Below are positions 14,419 to 26,208 of a DNA stretch of 64,000 nt, one piece after another; within the stretch, counting starts at the first letter, position 1; each line of letters begins with the position of its first letter. The DNA comes from Enterobacterales bacterium (lineage in GTDB: Bacteria; Pseudomonadota; Gammaproteobacteria; Enterobacterales; Enterobacteriaceae), in the NCBI GenBank assembly GCA_015655145.1, contig JAATFO010000001.1, positions 1-64,000 on the forward strand. The letters are read 5' to 3'. Under the pieces are notes generated by a model, which ran no database searches, was not told the origin of the DNA, and saw nothing but the letters and a program-made list of their open reading frames with translations. Both the position numbers and the translations under genes were made by a program.

Positions 14419-16494
14419 ATGTGGCGGAGAATCATCTATCATCCTGAAGTAAACTATGCGCTGCGACAAACGCTGGTGCTTTGTCTGCCTGTGGCTATCG
14501 GGTGGTTGTGCGGCGATCTACAAAAAGGGTTGCTGTTTTCTCTGGTTCCCGCCTGTTGCAATATTGCCGGTCTTGATACTCCTCATAGACGCTTTTTCAA
14601 ACGCCTGATTGTCGGCGGAAGTTTGTTTGCCCTTAGTAGCTTTCTGATTCAGTGGACCACACAACAGGATATCCCTTTACCGGTCGTCCTGGTTTCTATG
14701 ACGATGCTGTTGGGGATTACCGGCGAAATCAGTCCATTACATGCCCGGTTATTACCGGCTTCACTGATTGCCGCCATCTTTACCCTTAGCCTGATCGGTT
14801 ATATGCCCATCTGGCTACCGCCTCTGCTCTACATCAGCGGCACCATCTGGTATGGCCTGTTCAACTGGTTTTGGTTTTGGCTGTGGAAAGAACAGACAAT
14901 GCGTGAAACCCTCAGTTTGCTCTATCGTGAACTGGCGGATTACTGCGACGCCAAATATACCCTCATGACCCAACTGATGGATCCGGAAAAAGCGCTGCCG
15001 CCCCTGTTGGCGCGCCAACAGAAAGCCGTCGATCTGATCACCCTCTGTTATCAACAAATGCATATGCTGGCGGCTAACCGCAATAACAGCCATAAACGTC
15101 TGACCCGCGCCTTCCAGGTGGCTCTCGACCTGCAAGAACATATTTCCGTCACGTTGCACCAGCCGGAAGAGGTGCAAAAATTGGTGGAGCAGAGCCATGC
15201 CGAAGCGATTATTCGCTGGAATGCCAAAATCATTTCCGCCCGTTTGCGCGCGCTGGCAGATGATATTCTTTACCACAAATTGCCGGCACACTTCACCATG
15301 GATAAGCCATTGCAGGCGCTGGAAAAAATCGCTCGTCAACATCCTGATAATCCGGTCGGCAATTTCTGTTATTACCATTTCAGTCGTATCGCCCGTGTGC
15401 TGCGTACGCAACGTCCACTTTATCAACGTAACCTTATGGCTGATCGCCAACGCCGCCTGCCTCTGCTCCCGGCGCTGCGCAGCTATTTATCACTAAAATC
15501 ATCCGCCCTGCGCACCGCGGCACGTTTTGCGGTCATGCTGGTGTTTGGCAGTACGCTGGCCCTGTTTTTCAATATTCCCAAACCTTACTGGATCCTGATG
15601 ACGATTATGTTTGTTAGCCAGAATGGCTACAGCGCCACTCGGGTGCGTATTCAGCATCGAGCGCTGGGAACGCTGGCGGGGCTGGTGATTGCGGCGGCGA
15701 CACTGCGCTTCGCGGTGCCGGAGCCGGTGACCTTATTAATCATGCTGGTTATTACTTTGGTCAGTTATCTGTTTATTCGTCAGTCATACGGCTGGGCAAT
15801 GGTGGGATTTACCGTCACTGCGGTCTATTCATTACAGTTGCTGTCACTGAATGGCGCGCAATTTTTATTACCACGGTTGATGGATACGTTAATGGGATGT
15901 CTGATCGCCTTTGGCGGTATGATATAGCTGTGGCCGCAGTGGCAAAGCGGCCTGCTGCGTCAGAATGCCCATGACGCCCTCGGTGCCGACCAGACTGCGT
16001 TACAAATGTTACTCGGCACTGAACAGGCGCCAGGCAAGCTGGCTTATCAGCGGATTCGCGTTAATCAGGCGCATAATGCGTTGTTCAACTCACTCAATCA
16101 GGCGATGCAGGAGCCCGGCTTCAATGCGCGCTACCTTGCCGACATGAAACTCTGGGTCACCCATAGCCAGTTTATTGTCGAACATATTAATGCCATGACC
16201 ATTCTGGCGCGGGAACATACCATGCTCACCCCAGACCTCGCACAACGTTATTTACAGTCGTGCGAAATCGCGCTGCAACGTTGTCAGCAACGGCTGGAAT
16301 ATGATGGTCCGGGATCTGATACCAATATTCTGGAGGCACCGGACAACCTTCAGGAGGGACCGGTGACGATAATGGAACGCCATGCCAAACAAATACTCGG
16401 GCACTTAAGCGTAATGCATACCATCTCCTCACTGGCATGGAGCCAGCGACCACAACACGGGCAGTGGTTGGTCAGACGGTTGCGAAAACGCTGA
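14419..16494 (+). pseudogene. yhfK: YhfK, FUSC-like inner-membrane protein, split by an internal amber codon
   Basis: Predicted inner-membrane protein related to the YccS/FUSC (aromatic acid exporter-like) family; function unknown. The frame from 14419 reads 502 codons to TAG at 15925-15927, then continues in the same frame to 16494, total 691 residues against about 700 in E. coli. The TAG lies in GMI*LWPQWQSGLL, where E. coli has GTVWLWPQWQSGLL, so a Trp codon TGG became TAG. Sequence on both sides remains well conserved (e.g. KLWVTHSQFIVEHINAMT near 570), so the change is recent or an error. Two sets of membrane helices precede the break (about 13-135 and 365-502); the soluble C-terminal domain would be lost. 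The start has no strong ribosome-binding site. Confidence 0.9.
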
Positions 16495-16527
16495 CCTTGC
16501 CGCAAAGTTGTGGTCCGGAGATTCGCC

Positions 16528-17754
<1,227 letters not shown>

Positions 17755-17775
17755 TCACTACCTCGTCTGATTTTA

Positions 17776-17822
17776 CATGATCAAGAAATGAAATTTTAAG
17801 CATAAAATATGCATAAAAAATC
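17776..17822. promoter_or_regulatory. AT-rich argD upstream region with ArgR-box-like half sites
   Basis: Contains a TGCAT ... ATGC repeat (GCATAAAATATGCATA) and TTTCATTTC within 70 bp of the argD start. ArgR boxes have the form wNTGAATwwwwATTCANw; the half sites here deviate at one position and in spacing, so the assignment is weak. Arginine repression of argD is known in E. coli. Confidence 0.3.
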
Positions 17823-17842
17823 ACACAAAGGCAAACACAAAT

Positions 17843-18418
17843 TTATTGTTTTAGAAAATTATCCAGCAACTGATGACCTTGCTCGCTCAAAATGCTTTCT
17901 GGATGGAATTGTACGCCCTCCAGCGCCAGTGTTTTGTGGCGTAACCCCATGATCTCATCAGGCTGTCCTTCACGTAAACTCCAGGCCGTGATGTCGAAAC
18001 ATGCGGGAAGCGATTCACGTTCAACAATGAGTGAATGATAGCGCGTTACCGTTAACGGGTGTTTTAAACCGGCAAAAACGCCACCTTCATTATGCTCAAT
18101 TGACGACGTTTTACCATGCATCACCTGACGCGCCCTGACAATACGCGCACCCAACACCTGGGCAATCGCCTGATGACCAAGACAGACACCGAGCAGAGGT
18201 AATTTCCCGGCGTAATGGCGAATTACCGCCAGCGAAATCCCTGACTCATCCGGCGTACAAGGCCCGGGCGAAATCACCAGATGGTCTGGCCGTTGCGCAG
18301 CAATCTCATCCAGGGTGATCGCATCATTGCGGAACACCCGTACATCGGCGCCCAATTCGCGGAAGTATTGATAGAGATTCCAGGTGAAGGAGTCATAGTT
18401 ATCAATGAGCAACAACAT
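17843..18418 (-). CDS. pabA: Aminodeoxychorismate synthase glutamine amidotransferase subunit
   Basis: Provides ammonia from glutamine to PabB for 4-aminobenzoate and folate synthesis. 191 aa against 187 in E. coli. The class I glutaminase triad is Cys79 ([11 protein letters not shown]), His172 and Glu174 (FHPESIL). The N terminus [17 protein letters not shown] is diagnostic for PabA/TrpG; the stretch [20 protein letters not shown] and the end [11 protein letters not shown] favour PabA. A four-residue insertion ([10 protein letters not shown]) accounts for the extra length. It lies 57 bp downstream of ppiA on the same strand and 88 bp upstream of argD. Confidence 0.95.
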   Translation of the reverse strand: MLLLIDNYDSFTWNLYQYFRELGADVRVFRNDAITLDEIAAQRPDHLVISPGPCTPDESGISLAVIRHYAGKLPLLGVCLGHQAIAQVLGARIVRARQVMHGKTSSIEHNEGGVFAGLKHPLTVTRYHSLIVERESLPACFDITAWSLREGQPDEIMGLRHKTLALEGVQFHPESILSEQGHQLLDNFLKQ

Positions 18419-18475
18419 GCTGGCTCCGGGGTGGCATAAGAGAACACCGCCGCAAGACGTGCGACGGTGAGAAGA

Positions 18476-19048
18476 TTAAGGCAGGACTTTAGCAGAAAGA
18501 ATAACGACTGGCTTACCGGGTACATTCTGATACGGGCCGACGTTTTTCGTTGGCACCTGGGAAATTTTGTCCGCTACATCCATGCCTTTCACCACTTTAC
18601 CAAACACGGCATAACCGAAATCACGCTGGCCATGATCAAGAAAAGCATTGTCTGTCACATTGATGAAAAACTGGCTGGTTGCACTATCTTTCTCAGGAGT
18701 ACGGGCCATGGCAACCGTACCACGGGTATTACGCAGTCCGTTATCCGCCTCATTCTTAATCGGTCCAGCTGGCGTTTTTTGCTGCATATCTCCGGTAAAT
18801 CCCCCACCCTGAATCATAAAACCGGGAATGACGCGGTGGAAGATCGTGGCGTCATAAAAACCGCTATTAACGTAATCGACAAAATTTTTCACCGAAATCG
18901 GTGCTTTTTGGTTATTCAGTTCGAGTTCAATATTGCCAGCCGACGTGGTCAATAGCACATGCGTGTCGCCTTTTTCGGCGAAAGTCGCCGCAGAAAATGA
19001 AGACAACGCGAAAAGGGCGGTAGCCACGGTCAGTGTACGTTTCAACAT
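18476..19048 (-). CDS. ppiA: Periplasmic peptidyl-prolyl cis-trans isomerase A (cyclophilin)
   Basis: Cyclophilin-type proline isomerase exported to the periplasm, 190 aa as in E. coli. Residues 1-24 form a signal peptide ending TFA|EKGD. Catalytic core elements are [28 protein letters not shown] and [15 protein letters not shown]. It is divergent from nirB across a 370-bp intergenic region and precedes pabA. The promoter was not identified. Confidence 0.96.
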   Translation of the reverse strand: MLKRTLTVATALFALSSFSAATFAEKGDTHVLLTTSAGNIELELNNQKAPISVKNFVDYVNSGFYDATIFHRVIPGFMIQGGGFTGDMQQKTPAGPIKNEADNGLRNTRGTVAMARTPEKDSATSQFFINVTDNAFLDHGQRDFGYAVFGKVVKGMDVADKISQVPTKNVGPYQNVPGKPVVILSAKVLP

Positions 19049-19318
19049 GAGAGATTCCTTACTGGAGCAACGCGCTCAAAAACGAAGATGATTGTAGAGA
19101 GCATGTAACGCAAGAGCCAGTGTTTTACTTATATTTACGCAATACGGAAAAGAAAGATAACCACGCCATCGAGGCGCCAGAACCAGGCCTGTTGCTTACC
19201 TGAATCTGGCTAAAGTGCCGCTTCGTATTGGGCGGCAAGGAATTTGGCAGGCAGGCGAGGCCGGGATGAAAGTCCGCAGCAACAACGGGTTAAATAAAAT
19301 GACTATAAATCAATAATA

Positions 19319-19334
19319 TACTACTTAGTGAGTA
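19319..19334. promoter_or_regulatory. NarL/NarP 7-2-7 site upstream of nirB
   Basis: TACTACT-TA-GTGAGTA is an inverted pair of NarL heptamers (consensus TACYYMT) with 2-bp spacing. Its centre is 28 bp upstream of the FNR-box centre, i.e. near -69.5 from the predicted start, the position of the NarL/NarP site in the E. coli nir promoter. Nitrate and nitrite would activate through it. Confidence 0.7.
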
Positions 19335-19347
19335 TATGCGACATCCC

Positions 19348-19361
19348 TTGATACATATCAA
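19348..19361. promoter_or_regulatory. FNR box of the nirB promoter
   Basis: TTGAT-ACAT-ATCAA is a perfect FNR consensus. A -10 hexamer TATTGT lies at 19383-19388, so the predicted start is near 19396 and the box is centred at -41.5, the class II activator position. Anaerobic induction of nirBD is expected. Confidence 0.88.
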
Positions 19362-19418
19362 TAATCACGGTTTTAGTCGCGCTATTGTAGCCACAATAAT
19401 GACAGAACTGAGGCCAAT

Positions 19419-21965
19419 ATGAGCAATGTCAAACTCGCCATTATCGGTAACGGTATGGTGGGCCACCGCTTTATCGAAGCATTAATGGAAAAAGCCGCAG
19501 AAAGCCAGTTTGAGATCACCGTTTTCTGTGAAGAACCACGCGTGGCCTATGATCGTGTTCATCTCTCAGCCTGGTTTTCCCACCATACAGCGGAAGAACT
19601 GTCGTTGGTACGCGATGGTTACTATCAAAAACACGGCATCAATGTCCTGCTGGGTGAACGAGCCATCACGCTTAATCGCAAGGAAAAAGTGATTCACTCT
19701 CACATCGGCCGAGCGGTTTATTACGATAAACTGGTGCTGGCCACCGGTTCCTACCCATGGATCCCGCCGGTTAAGGGCGCCGAAGGACAGAATTGCTTTG
19801 TCTACCGTACGATTGAAGATCTTATGGCCATTGGCGCCTGCGCCCGGCGTAGCCAGCGAGGAGCCGTCATCGGCGGTGGCCTGTTAGGGCTGGAGGCGGC
19901 GGGAGCGCTGAAAAATCTCGGGGTGGAAACCCATGTGATTGAGTTTGCTCCGGTGCTGATGGCTGAACAACTCGATACCATGGGTGGCGACCAGCTACGG
20001 CAAAAAATTGAACGTATGGGCGTGCAGGTGCATACCGGCAAAGATACGCGGCACATCATGGACAATGCGCAAGGGGGGAAAACCCTGGTTTTTGCTGACG
20101 GCAGCCAATTGGAGGTTGATTTCATCGTTTTCTCCACGGGCATCCGCCCACAGGACGCACTGGCTAAACATTGTGGCCTGCCGCTTGGGCAACGTGGTGG
20201 TTTTCTCATTAACGATCACTGCCAAACCGCAGATGATGATATCTATGCCATTGGCGAATGCGCCGCATGGCATGACCGCACTTATGGCCTGGTGGCCCCC
20301 GGTTACAAAATGGCACAGGTGGCCAGCGACCATCTGCTGGGGCACGATAATCAGTTTAGCGGCGCCGACATGAGCGCCAAACTCAAGTTGCTCGGGGTCG
20401 ATGTCGGCGGTATTGGCGATGCCCATGGACGCACTCCGGGCGCGCGCAATTATGTCTATCTTGATGAAATCAATGAAGTCTACAAGCGTCTGGTGGTCAG
20501 TGCGGATAACACAACATTACTTGGCGCCGTGCTGGTTGGCGATACCCGTGATTACAGCAATTTATTACAGCTGGCGCTAAACAAAATCACGTTACCCAAC
20601 CACCCGGACACCCTGATTTTACCGGCTCATGCCAATGCGGATAAACCCGCCATTGGTGTCGATGCACTACCCGACAGTGCACAAATTTGCTCTTGCTTTG
20701 ATGTCTCGAAAAGTGCGATTACCCGCGCGATCATGAAGGGTTGCCATACCGTGGCGGCGCTCAAGGCAGAAACTCATGCCGGAACCGGCTGTGGTGGATG
20801 TGTGCCTCTCATCACTCAAATGCTGAATGCGGAACTGAGTCGCCAGGGCATCAGCGTCAACCATAACCTGTGTGAGCACTTTTCCTGGTCCCGACAGGAG
20901 CTGTATCACCTGATCCGCATTGATGAGATTAACACCTTTGAGGCCTTACTCAGTAAATATGGCCATGGTTACGGTTGCGAAGTATGCAAACCTACTGTGG
21001 CATCATTACTTGCCTCTTGCTGGAACGAATATGTATTACAACCACAACTGGTGCCCTTACAAGACAGCAACGATATTTTTCTCGGTAATATTCAAAAGGA
21101 TGGCACCTACTCTGTGATTCCGCGTTGTGCGGGCGGAGAGATCACACCGCAAGGTCTGGTGGCTATCGGTGAAGTTGCGCAGCAATACAATCTGTACACC
21201 AAAATCACCGGTTCACAACGCATTGCTCTGTTTGGTGCGCAAAAAGACGATCTGCCCGCTATCTGGCAGCAATTAATCCGCGCCGGTTTTGAAACCGGTC
21301 ATGCTTACGCGAAAGCGTTACGGATGGCGAAAACCTGCGTTGGCAGCACCTGGTGTCGTTTCGGCGTTGGCTATAGCCTTGGCTTTGGGATTGAACTGGA
21401 ACAACGTTATAAAGGAATTCGGACGCCGCACAAAATGAAGTTCGGCGTTTCGGGTTGCACGCGCGAATGCGCTGAAGCACAGGGAAAAGATGTCGGCGTT
21501 ATTGCCACCGAGAAAGGCTGGAATCTCTATGTGTGCGGCAACGGTGGGATGAAACCTCGCCATGCTGACCTGCTCGCCGCCGACCTTGATCGCGCCACAC
21601 TGGTGCGCTACCTCGATCGTTTTCTGATGTTGTATATCAGGACGGCTGACAAATTACAGCGCACTTCATTGTGGCTGGAAAGCCTTGACGGTGGAATTGA
21701 CTACCTGCGTAGTGTGATTATCGCCGATAAACTCAGCCTCAATGCACAGCTTGAAAGCGATATCGCCGCGTTGCGTGCTCAGGTCGTGTGTGAATGGGCG
21801 ACAACCGTCAATGATCCACAACAACATCAGCGTTTCGCACACTTTATCAACAGCCCGCAGCGTGATCCCTGTGTACAGTTCGTCGCGGAGCGCGCACAAC
21901 ATCGTCCCGCACGTCCGATGGAACGTATTGCGATGCACGACATTACCGAGGAGGAAAAGATATGA
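19419..21965 (+). CDS. nirB: NADH-dependent nitrite reductase, large subunit
   Basis: Cytoplasmic siroheme-Fe4S4 flavoenzyme reducing nitrite to ammonium with NADH. 848 aa against 847 in E. coli. Order: FAD-binding LAIIGNGMVGHRFIE at the start, NAD-binding GAVIGGGLLGLEAAGALKN (about 148), two BFD-like [2Fe-2S] regions (SAQICSCFDV and TGCGGCVPLI near 420-460), then the siroheme/ferredoxin-like domain with AKTCVGSTWCRFGVG and FGVSGCTRECAEAQGKD carrying the cluster cysteines. GAGG lies 7 bp before the ATG. It overlaps nirD by 4 bp. Confidence 0.97.
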   Translation: MSNVKLAIIGNGMVGHRFIEALMEKAAESQFEITVFCEEPRVAYDRVHLSAWFSHHTAEELSLVRDGYYQKHGINVLLGERAITLNRKEKVIHSHIGRAVYYDKLVLATGSYPWIPPVKGAEGQNCFVYRTIEDLMAIGACARRSQRGAVIGGGLLGLEAAGALKNLGVETHVIEFAPVLMAEQLDTMGGDQLRQKIERMGVQVHTGKDTRHIMDNAQGGKTLVFADGSQLEVDFIVFSTGIRPQDALAKHCGLPLGQRGGFLINDHCQTADDDIYAIGECAAWHDRTYGLVAPGYKMAQVASDHLLGHDNQFSGADMSAKLKLLGVDVGGIGDAHGRTPGARNYVYLDEINEVYKRLVVSADNTTLLGAVLVGDTRDYSNLLQLALNKITLPNHPDTLILPAHANADKPAIGVDALPDSAQICSCFDVSKSAITRAIMKGCHTVAALKAETHAGTGCGGCVPLITQMLNAELSRQGISVNHNLCEHFSWSRQELYHLIRIDEINTFEALLSKYGHGYGCEVCKPTVASLLASCWNEYVLQPQLVPLQDSNDIFLGNIQKDGTYSVIPRCAGGEITPQGLVAIGEVAQQYNLYTKITGSQRIALFGAQKDDLPAIWQQLIRAGFETGHAYAKALRMAKTCVGSTWCRFGVGYSLGFGIELEQRYKGIRTPHKMKFGVSGCTRECAEAQGKDVGVIATEKGWNLYVCGNGGMKPRHADLLAADLDRATLVRYLDRFLMLYIRTADKLQRTSLWLESLDGGIDYLRSVIIADKLSLNAQLESDIAALRAQVVCEWATTVNDPQQHQRFAHFINSPQRDPCVQFVAERAQHRPARPMERIAMHDITEEEKI

Positions 21966-22288
21966 ACCCATGGCAACCTGTCTGCGAACTGACGCAGATA
22001 TTACCCGCAACCGGGGTCTGTGCCCTGATCGGTCAGCAACAAGTGGCCATTTTCCGCCCGGGTGACGATACGCAACTGTATGCCATCAGCAATATTGACC
22101 CGTTTACCGAAGCCGCTGTGCTGTCACGCGGCATTATTGCGGAACATCAGGGCGAATTATGGGTCGCCAGTCCATTGAAAAAACAGCGTTTCCGCTTACA
22201 CGATGGTCACTGTATGGAAAATGAACGCTATTCTGTCGCTACCTTTGCGGTGCGGGTAAATGCAGGCCAGGTTGAAATCAGGCTCTGA
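21962..22288 (+). CDS. nirD: Nitrite reductase, small subunit
   Basis: 108 aa Rieske-fold partner of NirB, same length as in E. coli. As in other NirD proteins the Rieske cluster Cys/His ligands are absent, so it is structural rather than electron-carrying. Recognisable parts: NPWQPVCELTQILPATGVCALIG and YAISNIDPFTEAAVLSRGII. Its ATG overlaps the nirB stop (ATGA), indicating coupled translation. In E. coli the nitrite channel gene nirC follows; here cysG follows directly after 81 bp. Confidence 0.95.
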   Translation: MNPWQPVCELTQILPATGVCALIGQQQVAIFRPGDDTQLYAISNIDPFTEAAVLSRGIIAEHQGELWVASPLKKQRFRLHDGHCMENERYSVATFAVRVNAGQVEIRL

Positions 22289-22336
22289 CCCTGTCATGGC
22301 TCGGCAGATTAACATCCGCTGGTCAGGTGACATCAC

Positions 22337-22342
22337 TATAAT
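22337..22342 (+). promoter_or_regulatory. Candidate -10 element before cysG
   Basis: Exact TATAAT hexamer 27 bp upstream of the cysG start. No -35 at ordinary spacing; TTAACA at 22309-22314 is 22 bp away. E. coli cysG has its own constitutive promoter besides the nir promoter, and this could be the equivalent. Confidence 0.4.
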
Positions 22343-22369
22343 GCGCCGCTATTTTTGCTGAGTATTGCT

Positions 22370-23734
22370 ATGGATTATCTTCCTCTTTTTTGTCAACTGC
22401 GCGGTAAAGCGTGTCTGCTGGTCGGCGGTGGTGAAGTCGCAGAACGTAAAGCGCGTTTATTACTGGATGCCGGTGCCGATTTGCGAGTCTGCGCCCGTAC
22501 TGTCACACCACAGTTTCTTCACTGGCAGCACGCAGGCAAACTCACCCTAATTCAGACCGCCTTCGTTCCCGCATTGCTGGATAATTGCTGGCTGGCTATC
22601 GCCGCGACTAATGATGAAAACGTGAATCAACAGGTTAGTTCCGGCGCTAATGCACGCCGTATTTTCTGTAACATCGTCGATACCCCAGCGCAAGCCAGCG
22701 TAATCATGCCATCAATAATTGACCGTTCACCGTTGATGATTGCCGTCTCGTCGGGTGGCCGCGCACCGGTGCTGGCACGCCTGTTACGCGAAAAGCTCGA
22801 AGCAATATTGCCGCAACACCTTGGAAAACTGGCGGCCCTGGCGGGATTATTGCGCCAGCGCGTGAAGACCTGTTATACCGATCCGCACTTACGTCGTCGC
22901 TTCTGGGAGAAACTGTTCAGTCACGATCGTCTGGCGCAAGCGCTCGCCAGCCGTGATGAAGTCGGCGTGAGTCAACTCACTGAGCAGCTATTTAATGAAC
23001 CGCTGGAACACCGTGGCGAGGTAGTACTGGTGGGCGCCGGACCAGGCGATGCCGGATTGCTGACGTTAAAAGGACTGCAACAGATCCAGCAAGCCGATAT
23101 CGTCGTTTATGACCGACTGGTCTCCGATGAAGTGATGAATCTGATACGCCGCGATGCAGAACGTTTGTTTGTCGGCAAACGTGCCGGGCATCATTGTGTA
23201 CCTCAAGAGGAGATTAATCAGTTGCTGCGACAACATGCGCTACGCGGTAAACGCGTTGTGCGACTGAAAGGCGGCGATCCCTTTATCTTTGGCCGTGGCG
23301 CGGAAGAGCTGGAAGCGTTACTTGATACCCGGATCCCCTTTTCGGTGGTGCCGGGGATCACCGCAGCTTCCGGTTGCGCAGCTTACAGCGGCATTCCGTT
23401 AACGCATCGGGATTATGCACACAGTGTCAGGCTGGTGACCGGCCATGAGCAACACCCTACCTCTCAGGCATGGTCAACACTGGCTACGGAGCAACAAACG
23501 CTGGTGTTTTATATGGGACTGTCACATGCTGCGGAAATCCAGTCTCAACTGATTACCCATGGCATGAGTGCTGATATGCCGGTCGCACTGGTGGAAAATG
23601 GCACCTCGCCGCGTCAGCGTGTCGTCAGTGGCCCACTCCACCAGTTGGTCAATCTCGCGGCTCAGGTCACCAGTCCCAGCGTGATCATTATTGGCCGAGT
23701 AGTGGCGCTCCGTACTAAGTTGCAATGGTTCTGA
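22370..23734 (+). CDS. cysG: Siroheme synthase (trifunctional)
   Basis: Makes siroheme for nitrite and sulfite reductases: uroporphyrinogen III methyltransferase, precorrin-2 dehydrogenase and ferrochelatase in one chain. 454 aa against 457 in E. coli. The N-terminal half binds NAD ([15 protein letters not shown]) and carries [11 protein letters not shown]; the C-terminal methyltransferase half begins at [21 protein letters not shown] (about residue 217) and has [16 protein letters not shown] and [22 protein letters not shown] start at ATG 22370 ([10 protein letters not shown]), which matches E. coli; an in-frame TTG lies five codons upstream. It supplies NirB's cofactor, hence its place behind nirBD. 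Confidence 0.96.
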   Translation: MDYLPLFCQLRGKACLLVGGGEVAERKARLLLDAGADLRVCARTVTPQFLHWQHAGKLTLIQTAFVPALLDNCWLAIAATNDENVNQQVSSGANARRIFCNIVDTPAQASVIMPSIIDRSPLMIAVSSGGRAPVLARLLREKLEAILPQHLGKLAALAGLLRQRVKTCYTDPHLRRRFWEKLFSHDRLAQALASRDEVGVSQLTEQLFNEPLEHRGEVVLVGAGPGDAGLLTLKGLQQIQQADIVVYDRLVSDEVMNLIRRDAERLFVGKRAGHHCVPQEEINQLLRQHALRGKRVVRLKGGDPFIFGRGAEELEALLDTRIPFSVVPGITAASGCAAYSGIPLTHRDYAHSVRLVTGHEQHPTSQAWSTLATEQQTLVFYMGLSHAAEIQSQLITHGMSADMPVALVENGTSPRQRVVSGPLHQLVNLAAQVTSPSVIIIGRVVALRTKLQWF

Positions 23735-23773
23735 CCGGCAGTGACTGCAAGGTGAAATCTACCGGCCTGTCTG

Positions 23774-24778
23774 TTATGGCTGAGCAACAAAACCAACGGC
23801 CTGGTACACTTTTTTTAGCGTTTCCTGTGCCTGTGCTCGCGCTTTACTGGCACCATCACGCATGACCTGCTCCAGGTACGCATCATCATTGCGATAATGA
23901 TAATAACGTTCCTGAAGCGCAGTAAGCATCGAGGAAACTGAATCAGCGACCGCGCCTTTCAGGTGACCATACATTTTACCGGAAAACTCTTGTTCCAGCG
24001 CCGGGATGGTTTTCCCGGTGACGGCGGAAAGAATATCCAACAGGTTAGACACACCCGCTTTCTCTTTGAGATCATAACGCACCACCGGCGGCTCATCCGA
24101 ATCGGTTACCGCTCGTTTGATCTTTTTCACCACTGATTTCGGATCTTCCAGCAGACCAATGACGTTATTGCGATTATCGTCAGACTTGGACATTTTCTTC
24201 ATCGGTTCCAGTAATGACATCACCCGCGCGCCGGATGTGGGAATAAATGGCTCCGGCACGTGGAACACCTCGCCATAAATCGCATTGAAACGCTGAGCGA
24301 TATCACGACTCAATTCCAGATGCTGTTTCTGGTCTTCGCCTACTGGCACCTGGTGAGTCTGGTAGAGCAGAATATCCGCGGCCATCAACACCGGATAATC
24401 AAACAAACCGGCATTGATATTTTCTGCATAACGCGCGGATTTATCTTTAAACTGCGTCATTCGGCTCAGCTCGCCAAAATAAGTGTAACAGTTGAGGATC
24501 CAGCTCAATTGCACATGCTCGGGTACATGCGACTGCACAAAAATAGTGCTCTTGTCCGGATCAATACCACAGGCCAGATAAAGCGCCAGCGTATCCAGCG
24601 TGGCTTTACGCAGGGCTAACGGATCCTGACGCACGGTAATGGCGTGGAGATCAACAATACAATAAATGCAGTGATATGCATCCTGCATCTGGACCCACTG
24701 ACGCAGCGCACCCATATAGTTACCAATGGTCAGCTCGCCAGACGGCTGGGCGCCGCTAAATACGATGGGTTTGCTCAT
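23774..24778 (-). CDS. trpS: Tryptophan-tRNA ligase
   Basis: Class I aminoacyl-tRNA synthetase charging tRNA-Trp, 334 aa as in E. coli. The HIGH-equivalent is TIGN at residues 17-20 ([18 protein letters not shown]) and the KMSKS loop is intact near residue 195 ([15 protein letters not shown]). Last gene of the aroK-aroB-damX-dam-rpe-gph-trpS series, 19 bp after gph. It ends 39 bp from the convergent cysG with no obvious terminator hairpin between. Confidence 0.97.
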   Translation of the reverse strand: MSKPIVFSGAQPSGELTIGNYMGALRQWVQMQDAYHCIYCIVDLHAITVRQDPLALRKATLDTLALYLACGIDPDKSTIFVQSHVPEHVQLSWILNCYTYFGELSRMTQFKDKSARYAENINAGLFDYPVLMAADILLYQTHQVPVGEDQKQHLELSRDIAQRFNAIYGEVFHVPEPFIPTSGARVMSLLEPMKKMSKSDDNRNNVIGLLEDPKSVVKKIKRAVTDSDEPPVVRYDLKEKAGVSNLLDILSAVTGKTIPALEQEFSGKMYGHLKGAVADSVSSMLTALQERYYHYRNDDAYLEQVMRDGASKARAQAQETLKKVYQAVGFVAQP

Positions 24779-24797
24779 GCTTTTTATATCCTGATAA

Positions 24798-25475
24798 TTA
24801 CTGCCCTAATGCGGGCAAAAGATCGTTGAAATCATCCAGCACAAGGTCTGGATTACTGGTCGTGATCGACTGACCATAGTTATAACCGTATGTCATGCCC
24901 ACACAAGGCACCCCAGCCGCCTGCGCCGCCAGAATATCATTCCGTGAGTCGCCGACAAACAGCAGCTCTTGCGGCAGCAACCCCAATTTACCCAAAACGA
25001 GAAATATTGGTGCCGGATGCGGTTTTTTCGCCACCACATCATCCCCGCCAATAATCAGCGAGAAACAGTGAGCAATACCAAGAGAGTGCAGCAACGGCGC
25101 AATGAATGGGGTTGGTTTATTAGTCACTACCGCGAGGGGAAAATTGCGCGCAGTCAGTGTCGCGAGCCCTTCGGCCACATGCGGAAACAACTGGCTACCG
25201 CTTTCAACTGTTTGGGCATAAAACGTATCGAATAAAGCACGCGCATCGCGTTGCTCATCCGCGCCCGGTGTCCGGTTTAGCGCCCAGTTCAGGGCTCGCT
25301 CAACCAAAACATCCGCCCCGTTACCAATCCAGACAGCGACCCGTTCCGCGCCCGGTGCCGGTAATGTTAACGCACTAAATGCACGATCAAGCGCCGCTGC
25401 CAACCCGGGGACACTGTCAACCAGCGTTCCGTCGAGATCAAACGCCACCGCGCGGATATTAGTGAACTGCGCCAT
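24798..25475 (-). CDS. gph: Phosphoglycolate phosphatase
   Basis: HAD-superfamily phosphatase that removes 2-phosphoglycolate formed during DNA 3'-phosphoglycolate repair. 225 aa, shorter than the 252 aa of E. coli because the C-terminal extension is missing. Motif I is [10 protein letters not shown] (Asp13 and Asp15), motif II VVTNKPT, motif III-IV KPHPAP and [16 protein letters not shown]. It overlaps rpe by 17 bp, as the rpe-gph pair typically does. Confidence 0.93.
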   Translation of the reverse strand: MAQFTNIRAVAFDLDGTLVDSVPGLAAALDRAFSALTLPAPGAERVAVWIGNGADVLVERALNWALNRTPGADEQRDARALFDTFYAQTVESGSQLFPHVAEGLATLTARNFPLAVVTNKPTPFIAPLLHSLGIAHCFSLIIGGDDVVAKKPHPAPIFLVLGKLGLLPQELLFVGDSRNDILAAQAAGVPCVGMTYGYNYGQSITTSNPDLVLDDFNDLLPALGQ

Positions 25476-26145
25476 GACGTGATTTCTCCAGTTCGTTACG
25501 CATATCGTCGATCACTTTTTTGTAATCCGGATGACCAAAGATGGCCGATCCGGCAACAAACATGTCGGCACCTGCGGCAGCGATTTCCGCAATGTTATCA
25601 ATTTTCACTCCGCCATCCACTTCAAGGCGAATATCGTAGCCGCTGTCGTCGATAAGCTTGCGCGCCTGACGTAACTTATCCAGCGTCCCAGGAATAAAAG
25701 ATTGCCCGCCAAAGCCCGGATTTACTGACATCAGCAGAATAATATCCAGTTTATCCATCACATATTCAAGATAGCTGAGTGGCGTTGCCGGATTGAACAC
25801 CAGCCCTGTTTTACAGCCATGCTCTTTGATTAACTGTAATGTGCGGTCAATATGTTCAGACGCTTCGGGGTGGAAGGTGATGTAGCTGGCACCTGCTTTA
25901 GCAAACTGCGGGATCAGACTATCAACCGGTTTTACCATCAAATGCACATCAATCGGGGCCGTAATGCCGTAATCACGAAGCGCCTTGAGAACCATCGGCC
26001 CCATGGTCAGGTTAGGGACATAATGATTATCCATAACGTCAAAATGCACGACATCACCACCTGCGGCCAGGGCTTTGCGGGTATCCTCGCCCAGACGGGC
26101 AAAGTCTGCCGATAAAATTGATGGCGCGAGCCAATATTTTTTCAT
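25459..26145 (-). CDS. rpe: Ribulose-phosphate 3-epimerase
   Basis: Interconverts ribulose 5-phosphate and xylulose 5-phosphate in the pentose phosphate pathway. 228 aa TIM barrel (225 in E. coli). Diagnostic stretches: [33 protein letters not shown] with metal ligands, [12 protein letters not shown] and [11 protein letters not shown]. It lies 63 bp downstream of dam and overlaps gph by 17 bp. Confidence 0.96.
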   Translation of the reverse strand: MKKYWLAPSILSADFARLGEDTRKALAAGGDVVHFDVMDNHYVPNLTMGPMVLKALRDYGITAPIDVHLMVKPVDSLIPQFAKAGASYITFHPEASEHIDRTLQLIKEHGCKTGLVFNPATPLSYLEYVMDKLDIILLMSVNPGFGGQSFIPGTLDKLRQARKLIDDSGYDIRLEVDGGVKIDNIAEIAAAGADMFVAGSAIFGHPDYKKVIDDMRNELEKSRHGAVH

Positions 26146-26208
26146 CCGTTTCTCCCAATTGGTGTGTCAGTACACTGACTGACAAAATTTGCTGATCGCG
26201 GACGAAAC

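Larger units (their letters stand above)
19049..19418. promoter_or_regulatory. ppiA-nirB divergent intergenic region
   Basis: 370 bp. The nirB-proximal 100 bp hold the FNR and NarL/NarP sites and the -10 described separately. The remaining 270 bp include the ppiA leader and a GC-richer stretch (about 19160-19290) in which I see no gene or clear site. Confidence 0.6.

Noticed and set aside
14815..15450. 211-codon frame on the minus strand within yhfK
   Set aside because: Opposite a conserved coding region; no start signal or domain. Shadow of yhfK codon usage.
19250..19300. Possible structured RNA before nirB (GC-rich stretch with GAAAGTCC)
   Set aside because: No consistent stem pattern or riboswitch consensus could be drawn by eye.
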